Source: Sulfurimonas sp. HSL-1656 (GTDB taxonomy: Bacteria > Campylobacterota > Campylobacteria > Campylobacterales > Sulfurimonadaceae). From it: a stretch of DNA of 64,000 nucleotides. A program made the translations under genes and the position numbers. Positions within the stretch are counted from its first letter, which is position 1. Each line of letters begins with the position of its first letter. The notes under the pieces were generated by a model, which searched no databases, was not told where the DNA came from, and saw only the letters and a list, made by a program, of their open reading frames with translations. Shown piece after piece: positions 26,481 to 35,170 of the stretch. The stretch is from the NCBI RefSeq assembly GCF_039645585.1, contig NZ_CP147915.1:806001-870000 (forward strand). The letters run 5' to 3'.

Positions 26481-27200
26481 TCAGTAGATTCCGGGGAACA
26501 GGCGATAGCGCACACGTCCTGCATAATCAGCGTACCCCGGCAGCTCCGCTTGAAGCGTTCTGTCCTCGAGTGCGGTTCTGACTACGGAAATAACCAGTGC
26601 CGCGACGGCAGGGAGAAGAGTCCACAGGGAGTCCAGGGCGATGATGATCCCGGCAAGGGCCAGAAGGTTGCCCGCATAGCCCGGGTGGCGTACGACCCGG
26701 TAAGGGCCGCTGTCGCAGACCGTATGCCCCCGGTCTGTCTGGATACGTACCGTCGTGGAGAAAAAACGGTTCTCGACGATGGCCCAGGCGGCGAAGGCAT
26801 ACCCAACCGCGATGATAATGAGACCTAGCATGTTGAGCCATACCGGCATCAGCGGCGTCCACTCGTAGCGGTGGTCGAGCCCTGCGACGATGACAAGGGG
26901 AAACGAGAGACTCAGGGCCATCAGCGGTGCAAGAATTTTGTCCCACGATTTCGCACTCTTGGCCTTGTCCATACTGGCCCGCTCTGCGAGAATCCCCGGA
27001 TGCCGCTTTTCAGCAAAGTAACGCCCGCCGATACCGGCCAGAAACAGCAGCACGGAATAGACCCAGCCCTGCCACCAGCCCAAATCGCCCCCGCAGAGCA
27101 GCAGGACCAGCGGGATGATGAGGTAGAGGAGGGTCACGTTAAGCCACAGGCGGGGTCCTGCAGTTCGGATTATAGGTGGGTCAACAGATTTCGAGTGCAT
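26481..27200 (-). CDS. Isoprenylcysteine carboxyl methyltransferase-like membrane protein
   Basis: 239 residues with about five membrane segments. The C-terminal GPYRVVRHPGYAGNLLALAGI motif and the following EDRTLQAELPGYADYAGRVRYRLFPGI match the ICMT/PEMT-like methyltransferase fold, which binds S-adenosylmethionine at the membrane face. Bacterial members are poorly characterised, with proposed lipid or small-molecule substrates. It stands alone; the neighbouring ATPase and cyclase give no clear context. Confidence 0.8.
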   Translation of the reverse strand: MHSKSVDPPIIRTAGPRLWLNVTLLYLIIPLVLLLCGGDLGWWQGWVYSVLLFLAGIGGRYFAEKRHPGILAERASMDKAKSAKSWDKILAPLMALSLSFPLVIVAGLDHRYEWTPLMPVWLNMLGLIIIAVGYAFAAWAIVENRFFSTTVRIQTDRGHTVCDSGPYRVVRHPGYAGNLLALAGIIIALDSLWTLLPAVAALVISVVRTALEDRTLQAELPGYADYAGRVRYRLFPGIY

Positions 27201-27278
27201 TTTTTTGCTCTGAAAGGAGTCTGGATGTCAACGGCTTGTCAATGCCAAAAGGGAGCTTGTGTTGCGATCGAGATGCGT

Positions 27279-28337
27279 TCATGCCCGCTCCGAGTCTGCT
27301 GCAACCACCCGGTTGCGTCCCGCCTGTTTTGCATGGTACATATAGGCGTCTGCGCGTTGCAGCAGCTGTTCGAAGTTCCGGCCTTCATCGGGATACACCG
27401 CAACACCGATACTGGCGGACAGCTCGATTTCCTTCAGCTCGTAGTGACAGGGTGCCGCTTCGACTGCTGCGCGTATGGTTTCCGCTACCGTCACTGCCCC
27501 TGCAACATCATTGACCTGCAGCAGCAGGCAGAACTCCTCCCCGCCGGTACGAAAGGCCCAGTCGCTTTTACGCACATTTTTGAGAAGCAGGTCCGCGGCG
27601 TGCTTTAGAACGGCATCACCTGCATCATGGCCCCAGCGGTCATTGATCTGCTTGAAATGGTCAAGGTCGACGACAATGACGGCCAGAACCTGCGCCTGCC
27701 TGTCCGCAATCTTCGAGAGGTGTGCGAAGGCCGGTTCCATCTGCCGCCGGTTCTGCAGGCCCGTCAGTTCATCCGTGGTCGCCATCAGCTGCAGCGCTTC
27801 GACACTGCGCTGCCGGTAAAGCTCGTACATGTGCGCTATGACCCAGATAATACTCATGCATATCACGACATCAGTCAGTATCAGAATGTTGTGCCCCTGG
27901 CTCAGGTCACCTGCCTTGGAGAGGTACGCCGCCAGTGCCATAGCACTCCCTGCCAACGTGACGGCAAAACCAAGCCTGAGTCCGAGAAGCGCGTATGTGA
28001 GTATGGGAAAGATAAACGTCCAGACGAAGACGTTGTTGGGCGTATCAGGATGAAACATGGCCGTTAAAATGATGCCTACGGCGGGAATGACAAACGCAAC
28101 GGCCAGCCAACGCGAGTAATCCGACCGCCAGACAAAATAGAGCAGTATGGCGGTATAGACGGCAAAGCCGCCTTCCAAAAAGACCATAAGGCCTAGGCCG
28201 AAACGCGCTTCGGCGACGGTATGCCAGGTGAGCATGAGGAGCATAAACAGCATCAGACCGACAAGGACGGGCCGTCTGAAATCCATACTTTCGATAGCCT
28301 GCAGTTCAAAGGCTTTTGTGGCGGATTTATGCTGCAT
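27279..28337 (-). CDS. Membrane-anchored diguanylate cyclase (GGEEF)
   Basis: 352 residues from the ATG at 28337, preceded by AAAGGAGAAGAG. About six N-terminal membrane helices are followed by a GGDEF domain from about residue 190. The active-site motif is GGEEF and the product-inhibition I-site RxxD (RKSD) sits exactly five residues upstream, so the enzyme is probably active and feedback-inhibited. It makes cyclic di-GMP from two GTP. No PAS or other soluble sensor is seen, so sensing may occur in the membrane. It lies beside the end of the integron array but shows no attC of its own. Confidence 0.9.
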   Translation of the reverse strand: MQHKSATKAFELQAIESMDFRRPVLVGLMLFMLLMLTWHTVAEARFGLGLMVFLEGGFAVYTAILLYFVWRSDYSRWLAVAFVIPAVGIILTAMFHPDTPNNVFVWTFIFPILTYALLGLRLGFAVTLAGSAMALAAYLSKAGDLSQGHNILILTDVVICMSIIWVIAHMYELYRQRSVEALQLMATTDELTGLQNRRQMEPAFAHLSKIADRQAQVLAVIVVDLDHFKQINDRWGHDAGDAVLKHAADLLLKNVRKSDWAFRTGGEEFCLLLQVNDVAGAVTVAETIRAAVEAAPCHYELKEIELSASIGVAVYPDEGRNFEQLLQRADAYMYHAKQAGRNRVVAADSERA

Positions 28338-28450
28338 CTTGCTCTTCTCCTTTGGTTTGAAACTGTGAGGGGTCAGAAACAATTGAACGCTTCCGACTAA
28401 CGACTAAGGTCTGTGTTTCTCAACCCAACAATCATACTGAGACAAATGAC

Positions 28451-29899
28451 TCAAGGTGCGGTCGTTGTCCACGCTACATTGGCCCTTGCTCTCGTTCCCT
28501 TCACGCGTATGAGAATGTTGCCGTTAATATCAGCATCATGCGGATTGAACTCCGCATCATTAATCGTATTGGGGTTGTCGCTCTCTTCCCACACCGTGGA
28601 GTACTTGACCCAAACTTCCATCGCGCCGTATGTTTTATCCGAGACGGCAAAATAATATGTCGCGCCGGGTGTCAGTCCCGTTACCTGATAGTAACTATAC
28701 CCGTCAGAATCATAAGTGTCCCCCTGACCGACCTGTACCGCAAAACTTTTGGTTTGGTTGTCTATCAATACCGGATCGGTCAGATTCCCTTCATTGACAG
28801 GAGGATCGATCAGGTTCATGATAAAAGTCCCATCGGTGATATCGACATTCACGCCTAATGTTCCATTTTCATCCGCTGTGCCAACGCGATCATTCGCCCC
28901 TTCGACATCGACCCAATTGCCATAACTGTTATAGTTTTCAACCGTCACCTCATAGCGCTTGAATGGTTCAAGTCCCACTACCCTATAATAACCTTCAGTG
29001 AATGTCCCAGGCCAGCCTCCATTATAGGGCAGATCTGCATAGTTTAATATTTTAGGTGACTCCGGGCTTCCATCATAGATACCGGTATAATCTTCCACGC
29101 TCAACATACTCAAGGTGTATTCCGTAATAGCCGCGCCGAAAACGGGTTCAACAAGTATGAATATCTCCCCGTTTGTATTGGCCGGAACTTCACACTCACT
29201 TATACCCTTTCCTTCGTCAAGAACCGGGCATTCATCTCCGGCCTCATAATCACCGAATCCATTGTCATAATAGATTTTCAAGGTTGCCCTCAGATCGGGG
29301 CTATCCACTCTTACTTTATAGTGCTGACCCGGATTGAGAGCGTGGACATACAGTGTGTCTCCATCGATAAAAGTATATGTCTCATTTTCATAGGTTGCGT
29401 ACATATTGCTGCGTGATTGAAACGGGAGCTGTTCGGTAATATCGAGCGGTGCGTCAATCGTGTGCATGTTTTGCTCAATCTGCAACATGTCTATGGTGAT
29501 TTGCGATCCGGTTTCTCCCCCCTCGATACCGAAATAGACATATCCATTCTCATCTGTACCCCCTATGCAACTATGGGCACTATCGGTCTGTTGCCCTACA
29601 ATACACTGTGAAATCAGATAGTCATCTGTTGCATAAAGAGAAACATGCGCCGCACCTCCTACGGATCGTGCCAGTACGGTGACATGCTCTGACGGTCTCA
29701 GTTTTACCTTATAGTATTTATTTTCCGCACTGGCGTCAGTGACGATCGTTGAGGCGTCCGATAGGACGATGGGAGAGATGCCTCCGTCTGTATTGAGAGG
29801 GTCATCCCCTGAAGACGATGACGTGCCTCCTGAACTTCCTCCTCCACATCCTGCCATCAGGAACATTGATAGACTGAGTGCCGCAAGTTTTAATTTCAT
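28451..29899 (-). CDS. Cassette gene: large lipoprotein, beta-rich, unknown function
   Basis: 482 residues from the ATG at 29899 with an AAGGAC site. The signal peptide ends in lipobox MAGC, followed by a Gly/Ser linker. The body has three or four repeated beta domains with YYKVKLRPSEHV, YYRVVGLEPFKRYEV and YYQVTGLTPGATYYF segments, like pre-peptidase C-terminal (PPC) or fibronectin-like folds that occur in extracellular proteins. No catalytic motif is seen. It is the promoter-distal cassette and no good attC follows it, so it may be the broken end of the array. Confidence 0.7.
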   Translation of the reverse strand: MKLKLAALSLSMFLMAGCGGGSSGGTSSSSGDDPLNTDGGISPIVLSDASTIVTDASAENKYYKVKLRPSEHVTVLARSVGGAAHVSLYATDDYLISQCIVGQQTDSAHSCIGGTDENGYVYFGIEGGETGSQITIDMLQIEQNMHTIDAPLDITEQLPFQSRSNMYATYENETYTFIDGDTLYVHALNPGQHYKVRVDSPDLRATLKIYYDNGFGDYEAGDECPVLDEGKGISECEVPANTNGEIFILVEPVFGAAITEYTLSMLSVEDYTGIYDGSPESPKILNYADLPYNGGWPGTFTEGYYRVVGLEPFKRYEVTVENYNSYGNWVDVEGANDRVGTADENGTLGVNVDITDGTFIMNLIDPPVNEGNLTDPVLIDNQTKSFAVQVGQGDTYDSDGYSYYQVTGLTPGATYYFAVSDKTYGAMEVWVKYSTVWEESDNPNTINDAEFNPHDADINGNILIRVKGTRARANVAWTTTAP

Positions 29900-29934
29900 T
29901 TTTGTCCTTTGTTGTTTTGAATTTTTACTGTTAG

Positions 29935-30001
29935 GGATAACGTCTGAAATGAGCAATCAAAAATTTGTCCGCGGTTTTTTCGACCGGGCCCCTTGTTGGT
30001 A
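29935..30001 (-). repeat. attC-like site between the RDD and lipoprotein cassettes
   Basis: 67 bp. Left box GGATAAC (minus strand GTTATCC), then a half-site like the others (CTGAAATGAGCAATCAAAAA), core CCGCGG, and right box GTTGGTA. The right half has diverged from the other sites. Confidence 0.65.
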
Positions 30002-30044
30002 ACCGGTTGGGATGCGCTTACTCCTTGTGCTATAGTCGCCATTA

Positions 30045-31265
30045 TCAAGGTTGATTTTCATAGAGCATTGCAAGCCATTCAGATGTTTCTTTTATCTGAT
30101 CTTTATAAAAAGATTTGTTCAGCATTCCTGACGGTTTTGCATACTGGTACTCACGCTTGTACCGTTCCAGCGCTTCTTCCCTGTTCTTGATATATCTCGG
30201 TAGAAACATCGCATACATCTGATCGACCGGCAGCATCTTTTGGCATGTCTGCGTGTTCGCACCTTTTTTCCATATATTGGCAATATTATCTTCAAGAGCA
30301 TTCACATCATTGAGGTCATAGTAGTAAAAATGTTTTCCCATATGATCCTCATTCATCTTCGCTTGCTTGATCAGGGTTTCATTATTGGCATATTTGTTGC
30401 GCGCATTTTTCCTAAAACTGCTACCCATCTCTATCCAGTCTGATTCGTTATGCTCTTGTGAAAGAAAATACTCAATACAGTTCAGCGCCAGATCTTTTTT
30501 GACATCGGCTTCAAAGATGTCATACATCCCGTTGGCTTCGATAAACTTCCGGCTGTTTAGCTCGAGTTCCCGGTTGTAAAAAATAATTCTTGAATCATTG
30601 TAATCATTTGTCGAATAGTGATGGGCAAAAGAAGCATTATAGGAACTATGACTCTGTTGAGCCAGGGTATAAAAGACCGATGTATAGATGATGAGATAGC
30701 CTGCCATCACAAGAAAAAGCAGTGTTCCGATTGTTCTTAGGATCTTCTGGCCTGCATAGCCTATGCCCGTCGTTTCTGCTGCAGCATGCTTTATTGCACT
30801 ATTGTCAACGACGACACTACCCACGATCAGATCGTGTATCATCTGCCTTTTTTGTGTAAAAACCATAATGAGGGGAGGAAGAAAAAAGAGGAATTGGGGT
30901 AATTGCTGAATGGTGGGGGAAGGGATGAGTATCATCTGATGTTGAAAACTTCTAATCAGAACATAGAGTACAAAAGGGATGATGCTGATAATCAACCTGT
31001 ATGAAGCCAATTTAAAAGAGAGGGGCTCCAGATCATTGCCAAGCACCTCTATGCCAAAGATCTTGCCGCCTATAGTGGCTTTCCATCTGACGACCATGAC
31101 AGTGTTGTAGACCCACCATACGACAGGAAGGATCAATAGACTTTGCATGTCTATCACCCTGGGGAGAATATTCAACACAAGTGAAATGATGAATAAATCT
31201 GCGACTGTAGCCAGAAGCCTCGAAAAAAATCCTGCATAAATTATCTCTTTATCCGTAGGTACCAT
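30045..31265 (-). CDS. Cassette gene: RDD-family membrane protein with large C-terminal domain
   Basis: 406 residues. The N-terminal half is an RDD domain: AGFFSRLLATVADLFII, then GGKIFGIEVLG and RQMIHDLIVGSVVV, with about four membrane helices, plus one further helix near residue 190. The C-terminal 200 residues (about 200-406) are soluble, rich in Asn, Tyr and Lys, and not recognised. RDD proteins occur in transporters and in envelope proteins without a common function. The ribosome site is weak. The stop lies 44 bases before the attC box, outside it. Confidence 0.75.
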   Translation of the reverse strand: MVPTDKEIIYAGFFSRLLATVADLFIISLVLNILPRVIDMQSLLILPVVWWVYNTVMVVRWKATIGGKIFGIEVLGNDLEPLSFKLASYRLIISIIPFVLYVLIRSFQHQMILIPSPTIQQLPQFLFFLPPLIMVFTQKRQMIHDLIVGSVVVDNSAIKHAAAETTGIGYAGQKILRTIGTLLFLVMAGYLIIYTSVFYTLAQQSHSSYNASFAHHYSTNDYNDSRIIFYNRELELNSRKFIEANGMYDIFEADVKKDLALNCIEYFLSQEHNESDWIEMGSSFRKNARNKYANNETLIKQAKMNEDHMGKHFYYYDLNDVNALEDNIANIWKKGANTQTCQKMLPVDQMYAMFLPRYIKNREEALERYKREYQYAKPSGMLNKSFYKDQIKETSEWLAMLYENQP

Positions 31266-31680
31266 TCAAACATTTCTTTCTAATTTTTTTATTATCTTAG
31301 CGCTGAAAAAGAAGATTATCGCTTAATCATATAAAAAAACCATCTTAGTGTTATATGAAATCCAGGGCAATGTGATAGAAAAACAATGTGTTCAGCTAAG
31401 GGATTTTTGGCGGAAAGCATTGCTAAACAACGGTATTTTGAAAGTCCTGGGGTGGCTGATGAGCTCTTTGATGTGTACACTGTTATTATTGAAGCGTTGT
31501 CATTCCGGGTGTTCACCAGCAGAACTAAACTCTTCGCTATGACTTGATTTCTGAAGTATCTGTTGGTCTTTCTGCTGCATTGAAGACAATGCATTTTTGG
31601 GTGATGCGGTCAAGGCATGACCCCCTCGATGTTGAAGGTCTAAAATACCCGTCCTGTGATGAAAAGGCAGATGACGTGCT
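31266..31680. other. 415-bp AT-rich region without a convincing gene
   Basis: Both strands have short ORFs only. A plus-strand frame beginning near 31387 gives about 50 codons, and minus-strand frames give 65 to 92 codons with no ribosome sites. The stretch 31498-31544 is bounded by GTCAT and ATGAC and resembles dispersed short repeats. No attC is recognisable here, although one would be expected between the small-protein and RDD cassettes. It may be a decayed cassette. Confidence 0.4.
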
Positions 31681-31908
31681 TTACTTCCCTCTGCTTTCAA
31701 ATCTCATGAGAGTGTCGCTGAGGTATTTCCGTATCTCTTTTAACGACTCATGCACCTGGACATATTTTTCTCTTATTTCCGGTTCATCAAAATAAAAATC
31801 GTCGCGATCGTAGGTCCCGATCTGCTTGAGGTTTTCAAAAGCCATATCGATGTGCTGAATGCGCTGTTCGATGCTTCTGATCAGTATCTTTTGATGATGT
31901 TGTGACAT
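31681..31908 (-). CDS. Cassette gene: small helical protein, unknown
   Basis: 75 residues, acidic-basic mixed and helical, with no signal peptide and no cysteine. The ribosome site AAGGA is 6-7 bases before the ATG, and codon use looks genuine. A potential 38-codon ORF from about 31995 overlaps its start in another frame and might be a coupled leader peptide. The 158 bases between it and the beta-lactamase stop contain no clear attC. I do not recognise the family. Confidence 0.55.
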   Translation of the reverse strand: MSQHHQKILIRSIEQRIQHIDMAFENLKQIGTYDRDDFYFDEPEIREKYVQVHESLKEIRKYLSDTLMRFESRGK

Positions 31909-32066
31909 TTGATTTCCTTGTTTAGGTTGACTCGTTTAGGCTGTTCGACTGCATATTCGGCATGATAATTCTTCAGCGCTATAGAGTCTATATGCATGAT
32001 CCGCTCTTTTGCTTTTACGCATCTCTTTTCGTCATAGAACACGTAAAATGAGTAACCGGGAAACCA

Positions 32067-32873
32067 TTATATCAGGCCCTGAAGTTTCAAACTCGCTTTT
32101 GCCAGTTTGACGCGCTCCTTGGCATCAGAGGGTTTTTTGATGTCAATATTCAGGGCAAACACGTAAATGTACCCTTTTTTCTCCAGCCATCCCACCAGCC
32201 AGCCGACGCCGTTGTCCGGAGCGTTCTGCCAGCCGGTTTTACCGTAGAGCTTCCAGTCTGCCCCCTCTTCGAGGAAGAGGATCCCCCGTACGCTTTTTTG
32301 CACCTGTTTCGGAAGCGGCAGCCTGTCCTGAACGAGCGCAGACAGGAATTTTACCTGTTCGAGTGCGCTGATCTTTAGCGGTCCGTCGAGCCAGAACCTG
32401 TCAACAACTTTTCCCGTCTCCGCGTTGCCGTAATGGAGTTTGACGAGGCCGGCACGCATACGTTCCAGACCGATGCGCCGTGCAAGTTCCTGGTAGATCG
32501 GTACGTTGGAGATGGCGATGGCCCTGCGCAACCCCATATCATGTCCCCACTCCGGAATAAAAGGCTTGGCAGGGCCTTTGTAGGGCAGGGGCTCATCCAC
32601 GCTTTTGACGACACCCGACGAGAGCCCGATGAGCGTATTGGCAATTTTAAAAGTCGATGCGGGGATATGGCGTGTTTCAGTACGGGTTTGGTTGTATCCA
32701 ATGTACGCATTCCCAGTCATATCGTAGAGTATGAACGTCCCGTCGACATTCGCATTGTGAAAGAGCCCGGCGATCTTGGCATTTTCTTCCCAGCCGAAAC
32801 CTAGCGCAGGAAAGAGGAGAAGGGCTGCCATGATGAGCCTGTAACTTTTTCTGCCTACAGGGTTCGTTCGCAT
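32067..32873 (-). CDS. Cassette gene: class D (OXA-type) beta-lactamase
   Basis: 268 residues from the ATG at 32873. A signal peptide (basic start, LIMAALLLFPALGFG) is followed by the class D landmarks in the right order and spacing: S73-T-F-K76 (serine nucleophile and the lysine that is carboxylated in class D enzymes), S122-N-V124, Y148-G-N150, FW161 in an FWLDGPLKIS segment, and K212-T-G214. These are the hydrolytic residues of OXA enzymes, so a periplasmic beta-lactam hydrolase is likely; the spectrum cannot be told. The reading frame continues upstream through an attC half-site to ATGs at about 32934 and 32928, so the true start is uncertain. Confidence 0.88.
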   Translation of the reverse strand: MRTNPVGRKSYRLIMAALLLFPALGFGWEENAKIAGLFHNANVDGTFILYDMTGNAYIGYNQTRTETRHIPASTFKIANTLIGLSSGVVKSVDEPLPYKGPAKPFIPEWGHDMGLRRAIAISNVPIYQELARRIGLERMRAGLVKLHYGNAETGKVVDRFWLDGPLKISALEQVKFLSALVQDRLPLPKQVQKSVRGILFLEEGADWKLYGKTGWQNAPDNGVGWLVGWLEKKGYIYVFALNIDIKKPSDAKERVKLAKASLKLQGLI

Positions 32874-32919
32874 TGGACCGCCCGCGGGTTTTTGATTGGT
32901 CTCCTCTGATTTGTTATCT
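32853..32919 (-). repeat. attC-like site at the beta-lactamase 5' end, left half rearranged
   Basis: The right half is intact: core CCGCCCGCGGG, TTTTTGATTGGTCTCC, right box GTTATCT. The left half lacks the usual CAATCAAAAA block. The left box is either GCCTACA (32853) or CTGTAAC (32839). The beta-lactamase start codon lies inside this site. Confidence 0.65.
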
Positions 32920-33324
32920 TTCATAAACATGCCCCAACTGATTTTCCAGATAATGATGTAAATCACTATTGTAAGTGAGGACCAATTCACCCCCATAGCC
33001 AGAATGTTCGGTATACGCTATTACCAGTGCTTTTCTTGTGGAAAGTTTTCCTTCACCAACAAAATGTCTATTTTCTTCTGTGAGGCCATTGATGTTTTTA
33101 AAAGAAATGCTGTTTTTCGCTAGCAATTTGTATGCAACGAGTCGATCATCAAGTATATTGATTTTATAAATCACCAAGAAACAACATAAGAGATAGAATA
33201 GACCTCCAATCAAAAAGACTATTCCCGCAATCATTTGAACCTGAAACATGGATACACTAATGAGTGACAGTATCGTGGAGACAAGAAAATGTAAAGCTAT
33301 CTCAAATTGGTAAAATGTTTTCAT
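32914..33324 (-). CDS. Cassette gene: small membrane protein with possible PH-like domain
   Basis: 136 residues. Two membrane helices at residues 10-55 are followed by a soluble beta-rich region of about 80 residues (INILDDRLVAYKLL to the end) that resembles small bacterial PH-like membrane proteins, but similarity is weak. Its TAA stop lies in the right box of the adjoining attC, a tight cassette fit. No catalytic residues are evident. Function unknown. Confidence 0.6.
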   Translation of the reverse strand: MKTFYQFEIALHFLVSTILSLISVSMFQVQMIAGIVFLIGGLFYLLCCFLVIYKINILDDRLVAYKLLAKNSISFKNINGLTEENRHFVGEGKLSTRKALVIAYTEHSGYGGELVLTYNSDLHHYLENQLGHVYER

Positions 33325-33346
33325 GTCTAGAGTCTATTCCTTTGCC

Positions 33347-33418
33347 TGATAACGTTTGAAATGGGCAATCAAAAAGCCGCCCGCGGGATGCATATGGGTG
33401 TGCAGGGTCCTGTTATTT
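33347..33418 (-). repeat. attC-like site between DUF3592 and small-membrane-protein cassettes
   Basis: 72 bp. Left box TGATAAC; half-site TTTGAAATGGGCAATCAAAA; core CCGCCCGCGGG; right box GTTATTT. The right half is diverged, but total length matches the best sites. Confidence 0.65.
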
Positions 33419-33471
33419 TGTACTGGCCGCCGCTTGCTTCGTGCCAGGGATGAGCACTCAAGGACGGATCT

Positions 33472-34458
33472 TCATGCAGAGGCCTTCTCAAACCTGACCT
33501 TGCGCCGGTAGAGGTACCTGCCTATCGCGAAAGCGAAGATGGAAAAGAGCCCCAGCGCCAATGGCCCTCCAAAGTTAAAGCCCCCATCGATCATCGCCCG
33601 GTGTGGTTTTTTCGGATCATACAGAACTGTGACATGGTCTCCAATATGCCATGAGGGATGCCGACTGTATGTTGTGCCGTTAAAACGAACTGCACCATGC
33701 GCATCAGTATGAAACGATACGACCGGCGCATAAGTCCGTTCGCCTTTGTCAAAAGCACTCTGCTGTGCGACAATCGTTCCGTCTGTTCTGACGGAAACAT
33801 CGACCAGTGAGTTGATGTCTTGCAGCCAATAGAGTGAAACGACCAGGGTGACCGCGCCGATAACATGCATCCAGATATAGGCATCTTTTGAGGCGGTCTC
33901 ATCATAGGTGGCATTTTCCCTGATGAGATCATTTGTCTCACGGGATGGGAATATCTTCCATTTTTTACGTTGATAGCTTTCGACGGCATGATTGGAATTG
34001 TTTTGCGTCGGTAGCGGATTTAATTTACGTAGAATGACAACACCGGCAGGTATCAGGATAACGGGGACGAGCAACAGGATGACATCAAATGCCGTCGCAA
34101 GATAGATAGTGGAAAACAGCAGCCCCATCACACTGATGACCGAGGAGATAATGGGCCTTGCCATCTGCTTGAGACGCGCTTGGCTATGGTCGTTTCCGAT
34201 AACAAGGACATCGACATCTTGACCGATCATGTACTCGCGCGAGTTTCTGCCCAAAGCAGATTGAAAGGAATATTCCTCGCCGCCGTGATGGTACTTGACG
34301 ATGGGGTAATAAACATAACCTCGGTTATGTTCTTCACGGTTATAACCGAAAATTTCTCCTTTGATCGTTGCCGCTTTGGCGCGAAACGCATAGGTATCAG
34401 TCCAGAGATAAATGCCGATAATCAGCATCGCCAGTCCAATAAGATAAAAAATAATCAT
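33472..34458 (-). CDS. Cassette gene: DUF3592 membrane protein, two domains
   Basis: 328 residues with two DUF3592 units: residues about 5-140 (LIIGIYLWTD, then YVYYPIVKYHHGGEEYSF) and about 195-320 (LVVSLYWLQD, then YAPVVSFHTDAHG), each followed by a membrane helix pair. DUF3592 proteins place a small beta domain outside the membrane; function is not known. Its stop lies 53 bases before the attC right box, so extra sequence remains at the 3' end of the cassette. Confidence 0.75.
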   Translation of the reverse strand: MIIFYLIGLAMLIIGIYLWTDTYAFRAKAATIKGEIFGYNREEHNRGYVYYPIVKYHHGGEEYSFQSALGRNSREYMIGQDVDVLVIGNDHSQARLKQMARPIISSVISVMGLLFSTIYLATAFDVILLLVPVILIPAGVVILRKLNPLPTQNNSNHAVESYQRKKWKIFPSRETNDLIRENATYDETASKDAYIWMHVIGAVTLVVSLYWLQDINSLVDVSVRTDGTIVAQQSAFDKGERTYAPVVSFHTDAHGAVRFNGTTYSRHPSWHIGDHVTVLYDPKKPHRAMIDGGFNFGGPLALGLFSIFAFAIGRYLYRRKVRFEKASA

Positions 34459-34547
34459 GGTTTATCGCTCTGTGAACCGTGTGACATTATCTACTACCTT
34501 TTCAATAGGGTGGAATATGTTTTTCCGAATGCGTTGATAGAAAGGTT

Positions 34548-34605
34548 ATGAACGCTACTGGACAGTATGGCGCAGTTTCGATTGGTCTCCAATGATTTGT
34601 CAGGC
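34548..34605 (-). repeat. attC-like site between GNAT and DUF3592 cassettes
   Basis: About 58 bp. Right box GTCAGGC contains the GNAT stop; GATTGGTCTCC matches the other right halves; left end ATGAACGC reads GCGTTCAT on the minus strand. The core is shortened and lacks CCCGCGGG. Confidence 0.5.
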
Positions 34606-35085
34606 TTTATACTCACTGCGCTCGAGCCCCATATGGATCAGTCCAACCCGCATGCCCGAAGGATTTATGCGTTCTTCGACGGCATACGGCTTGAAGTGCA
34701 TTCTTGCATATAGCAACAGGGCAGCCGTGTTGTCGTTGAAGACCGAAATCCTTACCTCATGAACATCATACTTATCGAATGCTTGCCGGGTCATGTGTGA
34801 CACTAAAAGACGCCCAACTCCCTGGCCGCGAAACTCTTTTGCCACAACGACATTGCCGATGAAGGCATAGTGTCCTTGCTCAATGTTGTATAGATTAGCA
34901 AAACCAATCACCTTTCCGCCTTCAACAGCGACAGTCAGCTCTTCCCTTGACGCAGCCAAAAACCGGACCTGATCGACTGTGAAGGGGTGTGTTCCTTTTG
35001 GGTAGACACGGAACAGTTCATCCAAAGTCGGGACCAACTGGGCAATTGCCCCGAAGTCAAGTGGTGTAGCTTCACGTAGTTCCAT
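34600..35085 (-). CDS. Cassette gene: GNAT-family N-acetyltransferase
   Basis: 161 residues. The acetyl-CoA binding motif A is RGQGVGRLLVSHM (about residues 95-107) after the IGNVVVAKEF strand, with a C-terminal NTAALLLYARMHFKPY motif B. The acceptor could be an amine drug, an amino acid or a protein; nothing in the sequence fixes it. GNAT genes are common integron cargo. The stop is inside the attC right box. Confidence 0.85.
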   Translation of the reverse strand: MELREATPLDFGAIAQLVPTLDELFRVYPKGTHPFTVDQVRFLAASREELTVAVEGGKVIGFANLYNIEQGHYAFIGNVVVAKEFRGQGVGRLLVSHMTRQAFDKYDVHEVRISVFNDNTAALLLYARMHFKPYAVEERINPSGMRVGLIHMGLERSEYKA

Positions 35086-35100
35086 GCACGTTTTCCCTCA

Positions 35101-35170
35101 GCGTAACATTTAAAATGACCAGTCAAAAAGCAACCCGCGGGTTTTTGATTGGTCTCCTGTTTTGTCAGGT
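35101..35170 (-). repeat. attC-like site between LysE and GNAT cassettes
   Basis: 70 bp. Left box GCGTAAC; half-site TTTAAAATGACCAGTCAAAAAG; core CAACCCGCGGG; TTTTTGATTGGTCTCC; right box GTCAGGT holding the LysE stop. This is one of the two best-preserved sites. Confidence 0.85.

Noticed and set aside
28395-28450. attC site at the far end of the array
   Set aside because: GACTAAC and GTTAGTC-like boxes exist, but no second arm or core is found, so it is not claimed as a site.
31316-31700. Short ORFs of 65-92 codons on the minus strand between the RDD and 75-residue genes
   Set aside because: No ribosome sites, low conservation signals, and part reads like a dispersed repeat.
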